A stretch of DNA of 64,000 bases from contig CP064997.1 of assembly GCA_016700055.1 (NCBI GenBank), positions 1,798,001-1,862,000 of the forward strand. Reading direction: 5' to 3'. Source of the DNA: Actinomycetota bacterium. GTDB taxonomy: Bacteria > Actinomycetota > Acidimicrobiia > Acidimicrobiales > Ilumatobacteraceae. Every line of letters starts with the position of its first letter. Position 1 is the stretch's first letter. Positions 1 to 7,357 of the stretch are shown one piece after another. A program made the position numbers and the translations under genes. The notes under the pieces were generated by a model. That model did no database searches and was not told the origin of the DNA. It saw only the letters and a list, made by a program, of their open reading frames with translations.

Positions 1-243
1 ATCGCCGACGGGCTGTGCCTGATCCTGGCCGGCATCTTGTTGATCCTGCCCGGCTTCGTGAGCGACATCCTCGGACTCGCTCTGCTGCTCCCGCCCACCC
101 GAGCGCTGCTGCGGGGAGTGATCGTTCGCCGGGCCGAGGGTGCGGTGGCGGCCGGCAGGATGCAGGTGGTCACCGCGCGCTACGACCGCGACGGGGTGCA
201 AGAGACGACTGCGCGAGAAGTGCGCGGCGAGCTAGAGCCCTAG
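1..243 (+). CDS. fxsA: FxsA family membrane protein, C-terminal part
   Basis: This is the 3' end of a gene that begins before the window; about 80 residues are visible. A hydrophobic segment containing LLILPGFVSDILGLALLLPP, followed by TR, is the characteristic FxsA signature, where a G-F-x-[ST]-D turn joins two membrane helices. A short charged cytoplasmic tail follows. FxsA proteins are small inner-membrane proteins; the E. coli member relieves phage T7 exclusion by F, and no general biochemical role is established. The TAG stop overlaps the stop of the convergent sulfur gene within one CTAG (240-243). Confidence 0.85.
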   Translation: MADGLCLILAGILLILPGFVSDILGLALLLPPTRALLRGVIVRRAEGAVAAGRMQVVTARYDRDGVQETTAREVRGELEP

Positions 244-1652
244 ACCCCGGCCTGCAGCTCTTCTCCGGCAGCGGTCCAGGCGACGACACCGCCGATCAGG
301 TCGCTCACGTCGGTGAAGCCGTTGGCGCGCAGCGTGCTCGCGGCGATCGAGGAGCGGTACCCGCCGGCGCAGTAGACCACCGTAGGTGCATCGCGGTCGA
401 GCTCGTCGAGGCGCCCGAGCAACGACGCCAGCTCTACGCGGCGTGCCCCGGGAAGGACGCCGAGCGCCGTCTCGCCCGGGCCGCGCACGTCGACGAGTTG
501 CACCGAGCCGAGCTCGACAAGCCGCCGGCGCAGGTCGTCGGCGGTCAGCCGCGAGGCCCGCTCGACGGCGTCGGGGCGCGAGACGAATGCATCGAGGGGA
601 CGGTCGAGCACGCCGAGCACCTGGTCGAACCCGATCCGCGCGAGGCGGATCTTGGCCTCGTGCTCGTGACCGGGTTCGGCGACGAGCACGATCGGCGTGT
701 CGGGGGCCACGACCTCGCCGGTGTACTCGGCGAAACGTCCGCCGAGGCCGACGTTGACCGATCCCCGCAGGTGCGCGGCCGCGAACTCGGGTTCGTCGCG
801 GCAGTCGACGACGACGGCCCCTGCGCCCTGCGCGGACAGCACCGCGTCGACGTCGAGCGAGGGCAGCTCGTCGTCTTCGTGCAGCGTGTCGTGGGCGCGG
901 CGGTTCTTCGTCGCCGCGAACAGGAAGTACATCGGGGCCGCGGCCTGGCCCTGCGTGACCGCCGCGACGAACTCGGCCTCGCTCATCGGCGCCAGGGCGT
1001 AGTTGGACACCCGCTGCTCGCCGATGGTCGACACGGTCTCGGTGGACAGGTTCTTGCCGCACGCCGAACCCGCGCCGTGCGCCGGGTACACCAGCGTCTC
1101 GTCGGGCAGCGTCATCAGCTTCTCGTGGAGCGACGCGTACAAGGCGCGCGCGAGTCCTTCGGCGGAGTGGCCGACCGCCGACAACAGGTCGGGCCGGCCG
1201 ACGTCGCCGATGAACAGCGTGTCGCCGGTGAGCACGCCGTAGGGCACCTCTGCCGGGCTCTCCCGCACGACGACGCAGATCGACTCGGGCGTGTGGCCCG
1301 GCGTCTCCAGGATCTCTAGCTCGACGCCCTCGCCCGGGCGCCCGAGCGCGATGCGCTGCCCGTCGGCCATGGCGACGATCGGGAACTCGGTGCGGCCCTC
1401 GGCGTCACGGCCGTACACGACGACGGCGCCGGTCTCCTCGACGAGCCCGAGATGCCCGGACAAGAAGTCGGCGTGGAAGTGGGTCTCGATCACGTACTCG
1501 ATGCGCAGCCCGTTGGCCGCGGCGTCGGCCAAGTACTGCGACACGTCTCGTTGGGGGTCGACCACGGCCGCGGTGCCGGTCTCGGTGTCGCCGACGAGGT
1601 ACGACGCGTGTGACAGGCAGCCGAGGTAGTACTGGCGGAAGAAGAGGCTCAC
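240..1652 (-). CDS. CstB-like persulfide dioxygenase / pseudorhodanese / rhodanese fusion
   Basis: 470 residues in three parts. The N-terminal metallo-beta-lactamase fold (about 1-240) has THFHADFLSGH at 57-67 and GHTPES, the metal ligands of ETHE1-type persulfide dioxygenases, which oxidise glutathione- or low-molecular-weight-thiol persulfide to sulfite. A first rhodanese-like domain (about 265-360) starts VVVDCRDEPEFAAAHLRGS, but has AEPGHE with no Cys where the active-site loop belongs. The second rhodanese (about 375-470) has the loop CAGGYRS with catalytic Cys428. This dioxygenase-pseudorhodanese-rhodanese order is that of staphylococcal CstB. It lies 41 bases downstream of a CstR-like regulator gene and is probably co-transcribed with it. 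The role in reactive-sulfur detoxification is inferred from architecture and neighbours. Confidence 0.85.
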   Translation of the reverse strand: MSLFFRQYYLGCLSHASYLVGDTETGTAAVVDPQRDVSQYLADAAANGLRIEYVIETHFHADFLSGHLGLVEETGAVVVYGRDAEGRTEFPIVAMADGQRIALGRPGEGVELEILETPGHTPESICVVVRESPAEVPYGVLTGDTLFIGDVGRPDLLSAVGHSAEGLARALYASLHEKLMTLPDETLVYPAHGAGSACGKNLSTETVSTIGEQRVSNYALAPMSEAEFVAAVTQGQAAAPMYFLFAATKNRRAHDTLHEDDELPSLDVDAVLSAQGAGAVVVDCRDEPEFAAAHLRGSVNVGLGGRFAEYTGEVVAPDTPIVLVAEPGHEHEAKIRLARIGFDQVLGVLDRPLDAFVSRPDAVERASRLTADDLRRRLVELGSVQLVDVRGPGETALGVLPGARRVELASLLGRLDELDRDAPTVVYCAGGYRSSIAASTLRANGFTDVSDLIGGVVAWTAAGEELQAGV

Positions 1653-1693
1653 CGTTTCGTCCCCTTTGGTGGCGGTCCTGGAAGCGTGACAGC

Positions 1694-1963
1694 TCAGGCG
1701 AGCTTGAGGAAGAGGCGTTCGAGCTCGTCGAGCGAGAAGCCGCTGGCCTCGGCCGCGGCGGGATCGGCGAGGCAGCTGCTGAGGCCGCTCGCGAGCATCT
1801 TGAACCCCACCTGGTCGAGCGCCTTGGAGGCCGCCGAGACCTGCGCGACGACGTCACGGCACTCGCGCCCGTCGGCGAGCATCTGCTGGATACCGCGCAC
1901 CTGGCCCTCGATGCGCCGCAGGCGCCGGGTGAGATCGTCGTTCACTTCGTCGGGCAGCTGCAT
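1694..1963 (-). CDS. CsoR/RcnR-family repressor of the persulfide-sensing (CstR) type
   Basis: 89-residue all-helical DUF156 regulator with RRLRRIEGQVRGIQQML near the N-terminus. Copper-sensing CsoR proteins bind Cu(I) with Cys-His-Cys. Here Cys35 and Cys64 are present with the family spacing of 29, but the residue four before the second Cys is Gly60, not His. A two-Cys, no-His set is the hallmark of CstR, which forms an interprotein disulfide or polysulfide when per- or polysulfides rise. The ATG at 1963 is 8 bases from a TATAGT hexamer, so a leaderless transcript is likely. A perfect inverted repeat upstream is the probable operator, controlling this gene with the fusion gene and the divergent rhodanese lipoprotein. 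Confidence 0.85.
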   Translation of the reverse strand: MQLPDEVNDDLTRRLRRIEGQVRGIQQMLADGRECRDVVAQVSAASKALDQVGFKMLASGLSSCLADPAAAEASGFSLDELERLFLKLA

Positions 1964-1964
1964 G

Positions 1965-1992
1965 TTGTCAACTATACCGGGTGGGGTATAGC
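1965..1992. promoter_or_regulatory. Divergent promoter with CstR/CsoR-type operator
   Basis: The inverted repeat CTATACC-N6-GGTATAG (1972-1991) has perfect 7-base arms, a CsoR/CstR-family-like operator. On the + strand it fills the 16-base spacer and -10 of TTGTCA (1965-1970)/TATAGC (1987-1992). On the - strand its left arm contains TATAGT, 8 bases before the regulator ATG. One bound repressor would block both transcription units. Confidence 0.7.
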
Positions 1993-2002
1993 GTCGCCAC
2001 CT

Positions 2003-2485
2003 GTGACACGCCCCCAGCACTCGCTCCCTGTCCGCCTCGCGCTCGGCACCGTCGCGGTGACGCTCGTCCTCTCGGCATGCGGCGGCGACGACGGTGACGG
2101 AGGCGACGGGGCCACGACGGCGGAGAGCGACACGTCCTCGGAATCCGCGCCGACCCCTGCCCCGTTCTCGACGCTGAGCGCGGCGGACGGCATCGCCCTC
2201 GTCGAGGCGCGCGGCGACTCGCTGACGATCGTCGACGTCCGCACGCCCGCCGAGTACGACAGCGGTCACCTGCCCGACGCCGTGCTCGTCGACTTCGAGG
2301 ACCCGGCGTTCGCGTCGAACCTGGAGGAGCTCGACAAGGACGGCGCGTACGCCGTCTACTGCCGCTCGGGCAGGCGCAGCGCCTTGGCCCTCGAAGCGAT
2401 GCGTCAGGCGGGTTTCACCGAGGTGTACGACCTCGGCGGCATCGGCGTACTGCAGGCCGCCGGCATGGAAGTGGTCACCGGCTGA
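2003..2485 (+). CDS. Rhodanese-domain lipoprotein
   Basis: 160 residues. The N-terminal signal VRLALGTVAVTLVLSAC ends in lipobox LSAC, so the protein is probably lipid-anchored outside the membrane. A Gly/Asp/Thr-rich linker follows. The rest is one rhodanese domain with VDVRTPAEYDSGHLPDA and active-site loop CRSGRRS. The GTG start at 2003 was chosen because it places the signal peptide at the N-terminus and lies just after the TATAGC element. Rhodaneses move sulfane sulfur between thiols; export plus the shared operator suggest it handles persulfide or thiosulfate at the cell surface. Substrate unknown. Confidence 0.85.
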   Translation: MTRPQHSLPVRLALGTVAVTLVLSACGGDDGDGGDGATTAESDTSSESAPTPAPFSTLSAADGIALVEARGDSLTIVDVRTPAEYDSGHLPDAVLVDFEDPAFASNLEELDKDGAYAVYCRSGRRSALALEAMRQAGFTEVYDLGGIGVLQAAGMEVVTG

Positions 2486-2486
2486 G

Positions 2487-3680
2487 TCAGGTCCGCTCGG
2501 GCGCAGGCCCGAGCGCGGCCAGCGCGGCGTCGAGCATCCGCGCCGAGCAACCGGCCATCTGCACCGGCGGGACCGTGGTGGTGACCAACTTGTCCGCGAT
2601 CGCCCGGAACGCGTCGGCCGCCGGCCCGTGGCCGGAGAGCGCGACCGGTTGGCCGGTGTCTCCTCCGGCGGCCACACCGGGCTCGATCGGCACCTGGCCG
2701 AGCAACTCCACGCCGATCTCGTCGGCCAGCGTCTGGCCCCCTCCCGTGCCGAACAGGGCGTAGGTGGTGTCGTGGTCACAGGTGAACGTGCTCATGTTCT
2801 CGATCACGCCGGCCACGCGCAGGAAGGAGCGCCGTGCCATGTCGGCGGCGCGGATGGCGACCTTCTGCGCGCTGACGGCGGGTGTGGTGACGATGATCAG
2901 ATCGGTTCGCGGCAGCATCCGGGCGAGGCCCATCTGCACGTCGCCGGTGCCGGGGGGCATGTCGATCAGCAGGTAGTCGAGCTCGCCCCAGCTCACGTCG
3001 CGCAGGAACTGCTCGACCGCCTTCGTCAGCATCAGCCCTCGCCACATGAGCGCGGTGCCCTCGTCGTCGACGAGGAAGCCGGTGGAGACGACCTTCAGCA
3101 GCCCGTCGCCGATCCGGCGCTCGTTCGGACGGATCTTCGCCGGCCCGCCGTTCGCGCCTGGCTCGGCTTCGAGGCGCTCGCTCATCCCGAGCATGCGCGG
3201 CACGGAGAAGCCCCAGATGTCGGCGTCGAGGACGCCCACCTTGTAGCCCCTCGCGGCGATGGCCACGGCGAGGTTGACCGTGACCGAGCTCTTGCCGACC
3301 CCGCCCTTGCCCGAGGCGATGGCGAGCACCCGCGTGGTCGGGCCGACCTCGGTCTCGGGGGCCTGCTCTCGCGCGTTCCACCGAGCCTTCGTCATCACCT
3401 CGGTGCGCTCCTCGGGCGTCATCTCGCCCCACTCGACGTGCACGCTGCGCACGCCGGGGTGGCTCTCCACCCGGGCTTCGACGTCGGCCTTGATCTGCGC
3501 GCGCAGGGGGCAGCCGACGACGGTCAGCTTGACGGCGATGCCGACGTCGCCCTCGGGCGTGACGCCGGTGCAGCGGGCCATGCCGAGATCGACGACGTTG
3601 CCCCCGAGCTCGGGGTCGATCACGCCGCGCAGCAGGCCGGTGACCTCTGCCGGTGTGGGCGGAGCAGTCGGGCGGGCCAT
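2487..3680 (-). CDS. mrp: Mrp/ApbC-family iron-sulfur cluster carrier ATPase
   Basis: 397 residues. A MIP18/DUF59 domain (about 8-90, with VIDPELGGNVVDLGM) precedes a SIMIBI-class P-loop ATPase with deviant Walker A SGKGGVGKS (123-131) and LLIDMPPGTGD. Mrp/ApbC/Nbp35 proteins carry and transfer [4Fe-4S] clusters in the cytoplasm. The usual CxxC bridging-cluster motif before the FG(T/S)GGG segment is only partly kept: the sequence reads STFTCDHDTTYALFGTGGG, with one Cys and a nearby His. The ATG at 3680 follows a TACAAT -10 by 6 bases. The gene is divergent from a SufR-like regulator, consistent with Fe-S biogenesis control. Confidence 0.9.
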   Translation of the reverse strand: MARPTAPPTPAEVTGLLRGVIDPELGGNVVDLGMARCTGVTPEGDVGIAVKLTVVGCPLRAQIKADVEARVESHPGVRSVHVEWGEMTPEERTEVMTKARWNAREQAPETEVGPTTRVLAIASGKGGVGKSSVTVNLAVAIAARGYKVGVLDADIWGFSVPRMLGMSERLEAEPGANGGPAKIRPNERRIGDGLLKVVSTGFLVDDEGTALMWRGLMLTKAVEQFLRDVSWGELDYLLIDMPPGTGDVQMGLARMLPRTDLIIVTTPAVSAQKVAIRAADMARRSFLRVAGVIENMSTFTCDHDTTYALFGTGGGQTLADEIGVELLGQVPIEPGVAAGGDTGQPVALSGHGPAADAFRAIADKLVTTTVPPVQMAGCSARMLDAALAALGPAPERT

Positions 3681-3686
3681 TCGCGC

Positions 3687-3713
3687 ATTGTACCGGTTCT
3701 AACCGTGTAAATT
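3687..3713. promoter_or_regulatory. Divergent -10 elements flanking an inverted repeat
   Basis: TACAAT on the - strand (3692-3687) lies 6 bases before mrp, and TAAATT on the + strand (3708-3713) lies 7 bases before the regulator ATG. Between them is the perfect inverted repeat CGGTT-CT-AACCG (3694-3705). This layout suits an autoregulatory operator that represses both genes. No convincing -35 is visible. Confidence 0.55.
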
Positions 3714-3720
3714 GGCCGGC

Positions 3721-4389
3721 ATGTTGCCGGGTTTCCCTCGCCTCGACGTGATGAAGGCGCTCGGCGACGACACGCGCTACGCGATCTACCTCGAGATCGC
3801 CCGCTCGTCACGCCCACTCGCCACCGCGGAGATCGCCGAGGTGCTCGACCTGCACCCGAACACGGTGCGGCCCCATCTCGAGCGCATGCGGGAGGTCGGC
3901 CTGCTCGACGTGGCGATCGATTCGCGCGGCGGCGTCGGGCGGCCCCAGCACCGTTACTCCATCGCGCCGGACGCGCCTTCGCTCGGGACCGAGTCGGCAT
4001 CGATGCCGATGCTCGCGGGGATGGTGCTCTCCCTCGCGAAGGCGATGGGGGCCGGCAGCGAAGACGCGGCCGCAGTGGGCAGGCGTCAGGGACGGATCGA
4101 TGCCGGCCGCTACGAGCACGCCCCTTCCAGCCTGGAAGCCCTGGTCGCCGAGTTGGACCGGCTCGGCTTCGACCCCGCCGTCACCGACGGCCCCGACGAG
4201 GACACCGCCGTCGTCGGGTTCGCGCATTGCCCGTTCCGAGCGCTCGCCGAGGAGAACCCCGAGATCGTCTGCGCCCTGCACCGAGGACTCGTCGAGGGTT
4301 TCGTCGAGACCACCGACGACGCCGAGGTGCGGGAGTTCTGCACGCTCGTGCACCGCACCTCGTGCCAAGTCTCGATCGCCACCCGTTAA
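3721..4389 (+). CDS. SufR-like winged-helix regulator with four C-terminal cysteines
   Basis: 222 residues. An ArsR-type winged helix-turn-helix (about 8-80) includes ALGDDTRYAIYLEIA and LDLHPNTVRPHLERM. The C-terminal half has HCPF at Cys170, then Cys184, Cys207 and Cys215. This placement matches the COG2345 regulators that include the [4Fe-4S] protein SufR, repressor of suf operons, although the spacings (13, 22 and 7 residues) differ from cyanobacterial SufR. Placement between mrp and an A-type Fe-S carrier supports Fe-S status sensing. The ATG at 3721 was preferred over TTG at 3712 because it follows a -10 hexamer at leaderless spacing. Cluster binding is inferred. Confidence 0.75.
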   Translation: MLPGFPRLDVMKALGDDTRYAIYLEIARSSRPLATAEIAEVLDLHPNTVRPHLERMREVGLLDVAIDSRGGVGRPQHRYSIAPDAPSLGTESASMPMLAGMVLSLAKAMGAGSEDAAAVGRRQGRIDAGRYEHAPSSLEALVAELDRLGFDPAVTDGPDEDTAVVGFAHCPFRALAEENPEIVCALHRGLVEGFVETTDDAEVREFCTLVHRTSCQVSIATR

Positions 4390-4423
4390 CCTTTCCCGAC
4401 ATCAGCCAAGAGGAGGACCTCCC

Positions 4424-4750
4424 GTGATCACCCTCACCGACACCGCCGCGACCAAGGTCAGCGAGCTGCTAGTTGCCGAAGGCGCCACCGATCTGGCGCT
4501 GCGCGTGGCGGTTCGCCCCGGCGGATGCAGCGGCTTTTCCTACGAGATGTTCTTCGACGGCGACATCGCCGAGGAAGACCAGCAGGCGACGTTCGGCGAA
4601 CCCGCAGTACGCGTGGTCGTCGACCCTGCCTCTGCCCAACTGCTCGAGGGCGCCACGCTCGACTACAAGGACGGCTTGAACCAGGCCGGGTTCTCGATCA
4701 CGAACCCGAACGCGTCGCGCAGCTGCGGCTGCGGCCAGAGCTTCAGCTGA
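4424..4750 (+). CDS. A-type iron-sulfur carrier (IscA/ErpA/SufA family)
   Basis: 108 residues. The three family cysteines are present: Cys35 in RPGGCSGFSY, and Cys101 and Cys103 in SCGCGQSF. Such proteins accept Fe-S clusters from scaffolds and pass them to apo-targets. The GTG start at 4424 has a strong AGGAGG at 4411-4416 with 7-base spacing, one of the few clear Shine-Dalgarno sites here. The gene follows the SufR-like regulator by 34 bases on the same strand and is likely co-transcribed. ErpA and SufA cannot be separated from sequence alone. Confidence 0.93.
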   Translation: MITLTDTAATKVSELLVAEGATDLALRVAVRPGGCSGFSYEMFFDGDIAEEDQQATFGEPAVRVVVDPASAQLLEGATLDYKDGLNQAGFSITNPNASRSCGCGQSFS

Positions 4751-5690
4751 GCCCCAGGGCGGCCAGCACCTCACGCGCCGCCCACACGCTGTCGAAGCGG
4801 GCCACGATCGTGCCGTCCGTGTCGGTCACCCACAGCACGGGTTCGTAATCCATCTGGTAGGCCTGCACCGCGGGCGCCACCTCCGTCGCCGTGTCGTCGG
4901 TGTAGACGTCGGCATGGACGACGACGACGTCGTCGCCGAACTGCTCACTCGCGGTGATCAGCTCTTCGAGCACCGGGCCGCAGGTGCCCGTCTGGCAGTG
5001 CGCCGGGGTGCCGATCAGGTAGACGACGGGCTTGCCCGACGCGAGGGCCTCGGTGAGCGTCACGTCGTGGAAGGGGCAGGGACCGTCGAGGCGTGAGCAG
5101 ATCGGGTCCACCCCACGCGGGTCGTCGAGCGTCGGCGTGTCGAACGGGGGGAGGGGCTCGCCGGGCTTCGGCACGATCACCTGATCGGCGGTGAGCACCT
5201 GCACCGAGGCCCCGTCGGGGTCGCCGCCGAGCACCTGCAGCCGGTAGACGCCGGGCTCGTCGAGGGTGACGTTGGCCACCCAGAACGGCGGCGTCTCGGC
5301 GTCGAACTTCTCGATCGGCACCGCGAATGGTTCGACCAGCACGTCGCCGGTGTCGAAGTCGACGATGCGCACCTCGAGCTCGTCGGGACCGCTCAGCAGC
5401 AGTCCCGCTCCGTCGCCGATCGAGAACGGCAGCCGCACCTCACCGGGGGTGTTCGCCGTGGGCACCCAACGCTGCACGACGCTGAACCCCGCGGGCGCGG
5501 TGTCGACCGCGCCACCGCCGGTGTCGTCGTTGTCGTCGCCGCCGGTGCCGGTGCCGTTGTCGTCGTCGTCGTCGTTGTCGCCGCCGCAGGCGACGGTGAG
5601 CACGGCCGTGCCGGAGGCCAGCGAAACGAGCGACACCTGCAGGAACCGGCGACGGCCGAACGTGGTGCCAGGACGCGCGCGCGAAGTCAC
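4743..5690 (-). CDS. Tat-exported lipoprotein with thioredoxin-like domain
   Basis: 315 residues. The N-terminus has a twin-arginine motif GRRRFLQVSL, a hydrophobic stretch and lipobox LTVAC, then an Asp/Asn/Gly-rich linker. A beta-rich domain (about 75-190) is followed by a thioredoxin-like C-terminal domain with strand PVVYLIGTPAHC, CQTGTC (a CX4C pair rather than CXXC) and a cis-Pro-like YEPVLWV. Extracytoplasmic redox or metal-chaperone (Sco/TlpA-like) function is possible but unproven. The GTG start at 5690 sits 8 bases after TACCGT on the - strand. Its 3' end overlaps the last 8 bases of the convergent carrier gene. Confidence 0.7.
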   Translation of the reverse strand: MTSRARPGTTFGRRRFLQVSLVSLASGTAVLTVACGGDNDDDDDNGTGTGGDDNDDTGGGAVDTAPAGFSVVQRWVPTANTPGEVRLPFSIGDGAGLLLSGPDELEVRIVDFDTGDVLVEPFAVPIEKFDAETPPFWVANVTLDEPGVYRLQVLGGDPDGASVQVLTADQVIVPKPGEPLPPFDTPTLDDPRGVDPICSRLDGPCPFHDVTLTEALASGKPVVYLIGTPAHCQTGTCGPVLEELITASEQFGDDVVVVHADVYTDDTATEVAPAVQAYQMDYEPVLWVTDTDGTIVARFDSVWAAREVLAALGLS

Positions 5691-5698
5691 GGCGCCCG

Positions 5699-5704
5699 AC
5701 GGTA
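5699..5704 (-). promoter_or_regulatory. -10 hexamer TACCGT
   Basis: TACCGT on the - strand, 8 bases before the GTG of the Tat lipoprotein. It fits a leaderless start and supports that start choice. Confidence 0.5.
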
Positions 5705-5754
5705 TCGGGCTCGGGCTTGGCGCCGGGTGCGCGCGGCGTGTGGCATGGGCACCC

Positions 5755-7347
5755 ATGGACGACTCGGCTGGTGTTCGACCCGCGACGATCACGCTCACGG
5801 TGAACGGCCGCCCGGCGACGGTGCCCGCCGACGGGGCCTCGCTGCTCGAGGTGCTGCGCGACCGGCTCGGGTTGCGCGCGGCCAAGGACGGCTGCAGCCC
5901 GCAGGGCCAGTGCGGCTGTTGCACGGTGCTCGTCGACGGCCAGCCACGCGTCGCCTGCGTGACGCCGGCCGCGCGGGTCGCCGGGCGGTCGGTGACCACG
6001 CTCGAGGGCCTTGCCGGCGAGGTGCGCGACGAATGGGCCGCCGCGCTCGCGGCAACGGGGGGCAGCCAGTGCGGGTTCTGCACCCCGGGGATCGTCACCC
6101 GGCTGGCCGGGCTGGGCGCAGCGGCCGCGGTGAAGGGACCTCTCGACGATGCCGCCGTCGGCCAGGCGCTCCTGGCCCACGTCTGCCGTTGCACGGGGTG
6201 GCAGACGATCGAGGAGGCGGCGCGGCTCGTGGCCGGCGGTGGCGCCGGACATCACGCGCCGTCACGTGACCGTGCTGGCGCCGAGCGGCGGGCAGCCCTC
6301 GAAGGCCGCACCGGCCAACGCGTCGATCCCTCCGTCGCCCTCGGCGCGGGCGGCTTCGCCGATGACACCGCGCCCGCCGGGGCACTCGTCGCCGTGCCCT
6401 CCGCAGACGGGGGCTGGGCGGTGGCCGAGACTCTGGTCGAGGCCCGCGCCGCAGCCCGCAAGGTGCAGGGCCGGCGGAGCACCGTCGCCCTCGGTTGGCC
6501 GCTCGACCTGCCGGCAGGGGAGTGGGCGCGCACGCTGCGTACGACGTGGGTGGAGCCCGCCTACCTGGAGCCCGACGCGACGTGGTGTGCACCGGGAGGT
6601 GTGCCGGCTTCGCCGCTCGGCAACGGCGGCGCGTTCGGGGGCAAGGTGACCGCCGAGTTGGGACGCGTCGCGCGTGAGCTCGCCGACATCCACGGCCGCA
6701 CGACGCGGGTGCTGTGGTCGCGCGAAGACGTCGTGCGCCACGGCCCCAAGCGCCCACCCATCGCCGCGGGGGTGCGAGCCGACGGCAGCGGAATCGTGCG
6801 CGTGGTCGCCACGCCCGGCATCGCCGCTGCGATTCACGCCGTGGCGCCGTCGCTCTTGGTGGAGGAGTGCGCGGTGAACGGCCCGTCGACGTCGGGCGAC
6901 CTGCGCGCGGCCGGGTGGGCCGAGGCCGCGGTGCTGCTCGCCTCGCTGGCACCTGGCGGTCCGGATCGGGTGAGATCGCCGGAGGGGGCGACGGCCGAGG
7001 CCGTGGTCGACGCCGACGGCGTGCACGTCAGGGTGCGCTGCGGCCAGCCGCTCGATGCTGTGGTGCTGCGCAGCTACTGCATCGGCGCCGCCCACATGGC
7101 TCTCGGCTGGGTGCGCTCGGAGGGGATCGCCGTCGACGGCGAGGGCCAGGTGCACGACCTGACGATGCGCTCGTTCGGCATCTTGCGCGCCGTCGACACC
7201 CCGGCGGTGCACGTCGAGATCGAGCCCGACGACGCTCCCGCCGTCAACGGCTCCGACGCCGTGTTCGCCGCCGTCGCAGCTGCGGCATGGCGCCACGCGG
7301 GCCACCCCCCGCAGTGGCCCTACCAGCGGGCGCCGGGCGCGCGGTAG
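5755..7347 (+). CDS. Compact xanthine-dehydrogenase-like fusion ([2Fe-2S] domain plus shortened molybdopterin domain)
   Basis: 530 residues. Residues 11-75 are a plant-type [2Fe-2S] ferredoxin domain (Cys47, 53, 56, 68). Residues 80-160 are the helical second [2Fe-2S] domain (SQCGFC at 105-109, CRC at 144-146). The remaining ~370 residues resemble pieces of the molybdopterin-binding large subunit: NGGAFGGK at 290-297, WSREDVVRHGPKRPP and a C-terminal GSDAVFAAVAAAAW. Large subunits are usually near 700-800 residues, so about half is missing, and no FAD subunit gene is nearby. It precedes RidA, a PLP decarboxylase and 8-oxoguanine deaminase, suggesting purine oxidation. Activity is uncertain; it could be a degenerate or novel minimal form. 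The ATG at 5755 starts directly before the ferredoxin domain. Confidence 0.7.
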   Translation: MDDSAGVRPATITLTVNGRPATVPADGASLLEVLRDRLGLRAAKDGCSPQGQCGCCTVLVDGQPRVACVTPAARVAGRSVTTLEGLAGEVRDEWAAALAATGGSQCGFCTPGIVTRLAGLGAAAAVKGPLDDAAVGQALLAHVCRCTGWQTIEEAARLVAGGGAGHHAPSRDRAGAERRAALEGRTGQRVDPSVALGAGGFADDTAPAGALVAVPSADGGWAVAETLVEARAAARKVQGRRSTVALGWPLDLPAGEWARTLRTTWVEPAYLEPDATWCAPGGVPASPLGNGGAFGGKVTAELGRVARELADIHGRTTRVLWSREDVVRHGPKRPPIAAGVRADGSGIVRVVATPGIAAAIHAVAPSLLVEECAVNGPSTSGDLRAAGWAEAAVLLASLAPGGPDRVRSPEGATAEAVVDADGVHVRVRCGQPLDAVVLRSYCIGAAHMALGWVRSEGIAVDGEGQVHDLTMRSFGILRAVDTPAVHVEIEPDDAPAVNGSDAVFAAVAAAAWRHAGHPPQWPYQRAPGAR

Positions 7348-7350
7348 CGT
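7345..7350 (+). promoter_or_regulatory. -10 hexamer TAGCGT overlapping a stop codon
   Basis: The TAG stop of the upstream fusion gene forms the first three bases of TAGCGT, 7 bases before the RidA ATG at 7358. Likely an internal leaderless promoter. Confidence 0.45.
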
Positions 7351-7357
7351 CCGCGCG

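Noticed and set aside
5755..7347. Frameshifted pseudogene of a full xanthine dehydrogenase
   Set aside because: One frame is open from the ferredoxin domain to the last MoCo-like segment, and there is no leftover large-subunit coding in other frames.
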